A DNA stretch of 22,761 nt. Source: JADFUS01 sp036653215 (lineage in GTDB: Bacteria; Bacteroidota; Bacteroidia; Bacteroidales; Rikenellaceae). The notes beneath the pieces are model-generated. The model worked only from the letters and a program-made list of their open reading frames with translations. It ran no database searches and had not been told where the DNA came from. The translations under genes were made by a program, and so were the position numbers. The stretch covers positions 1 through 22,761 of the forward strand of contig JAVVUK010000018.1 of assembly GCA_036653215.1 (NCBI GenBank). Direction: 5' to 3'. The stretch's first letter is position 1; the number at the start of each line of letters is the position of its first letter. Of this stretch, positions 22,299 through 22,761 are shown one piece after another.

Positions 22299-22761
22299 TT
22301 ATTTATTATTAATTAATTTCAACTTCCTCTTACGCTCTTGCCTAATTGTCCTTGCACCAAATATTGTATATACGATAGGCACAACAACAAGGGTAAGGAT
22401 AGTTGAGAATGTAAGACCTCCGATAACAGCTATACCCATAGGTTGCCATGTTTCAGACCCCTCACCGACACTCATAGCAAGAGGGAACATCCCCAATATT
22501 GTGGTAAGAGTCGTCATAAGAACCGGACGAAGACGTGACCTTCCGGCGTTGATTACCGCTTGACTTAACGACTCACCTCTCTCACGTAATAAGTTGATGA
22601 AGTCGACCATCACAATACCATTTTTGACAACTATACCCACAAGCATGATAGCACCAATAAGGGCAATAATACTAAGTGGCGTGTTTGTGAGATAAAGAGC
22701 AAGGAAAACGCCTGTGAAGGCAAATGGCAAAGAGAATAGTATGATAAACGGCATACGGAAC
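22299..22761 (-). CDS. RND efflux transporter permease, C-terminal fragment (cut by window edge)
   Basis: The last about 154 residues of a hydrophobe/amphiphile (AcrB-type) pump; the reading frame is open to the window end, so it is partial at its 5' end. Visible are membrane segments MPFIILFSLPFAFTGVFLAL, IIALIGAIMLVGIVVKNGIVMVDF, RPVLMTTLTTILGMFPLAM and GIAVIGGLTFSTILTLVVVPIVY. The signature GIVVKNGIVMVD..N and the RLRPVLMT block are typical of inner-membrane RND permeases that expel drugs or other amphiphiles in exchange for protons. The protein ends with a basic tail. The partner membrane-fusion and TolC-like genes would lie outside the window. The substrate cannot be judged from the fragment. 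Confidence 0.95.
   Translation of the reverse strand, partial: FRMPFIILFSLPFAFTGVFLALYLTNTPLSIIALIGAIMLVGIVVKNGIVMVDFINLLRERGESLSQAVINAGRSRLRPVLMTTLTTILGMFPLAMSVGEGSETWQPMGIAVIGGLTFSTILTLVVVPIVYTIFGARTIRQERKRKLKLINNK

Overview
The window comes from the phylum Bacteroidota, most likely order Bacteroidales. DNA is AT-rich and almost no start codon has a Shine-Dalgarno sequence. Several promoters fit the Bacteroidetes consensus (TTTG, about 19-21 bases, TAnnTTTG). The gene content is also typical: a cydAB operon led by a DUF4492 protein, a PG0541-type PII-like protein beside an RND pump, and an envelope cluster containing LptC and a PpiD-like chaperone. Rubrerythrin, cytochrome bd oxidase and flavodoxin suggest an anaerobe or nano-aerobe. 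A run of 10 N at 19010-19019 shows a draft or metagenome scaffold. I cannot name the genus.

Layout. 198-776 (+) is rubrerythrin, which shares a bidirectional terminator with the convergent guaB (841-2337, -). GuaB is an IMP dehydrogenase strikingly like the enzyme of the parabasalid protist Tritrichomonas foetus. 2381-3304 (-) is a MauE-like membrane protein fused to a thioredoxin fold; its start codon abuts the terminator of the gene before it.

3356-14452 (-) is a long gene train, read from high to low coordinates: rng, mfd, coaX, an outer-membrane beta-barrel, a TPR protein, lptC and a PpiD-like chaperone. The first four overlap (29, 4 and 14 bases). It joins RNA decay, transcription-coupled repair, CoA synthesis and outer-membrane assembly. 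mgsA (14504-14962, -) lies just upstream.

14963-15022 holds interlocked divergent promoters for mgsA and for the + strand operon DUF4492-cydA-cydB (15023-17976). Flavodoxin (18072-18572, +) follows and converges on thi4 (18638-19360, -). thi4 is interrupted by the N gap and preceded by a clear TPP riboswitch (about 19457-19537). 19674-21782 (-) is an M3-family peptidyl-dipeptidase lipoprotein. 22000-22293 (-) is a PII-like protein, next to the 3' end of an RND efflux permease that runs off the window.

Most of this is Bacteroidales core genome. I found no mobile elements, CRISPR arrays, phage genes, tRNAs or rRNAs. The noteworthy points are regulatory architecture (interlocked promoters, a terminator touching a start codon, a palindrome before rubrerythrin, a near-palindromic 12-mer repeated around the riboswitch leader) and some divergent proteins (parabasalid-type IMPDH, a Thi4 without the suicide cysteine, a MauE-thioredoxin fusion, a chaperone with a decayed parvulin domain). 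I see no convincing wholly new system.
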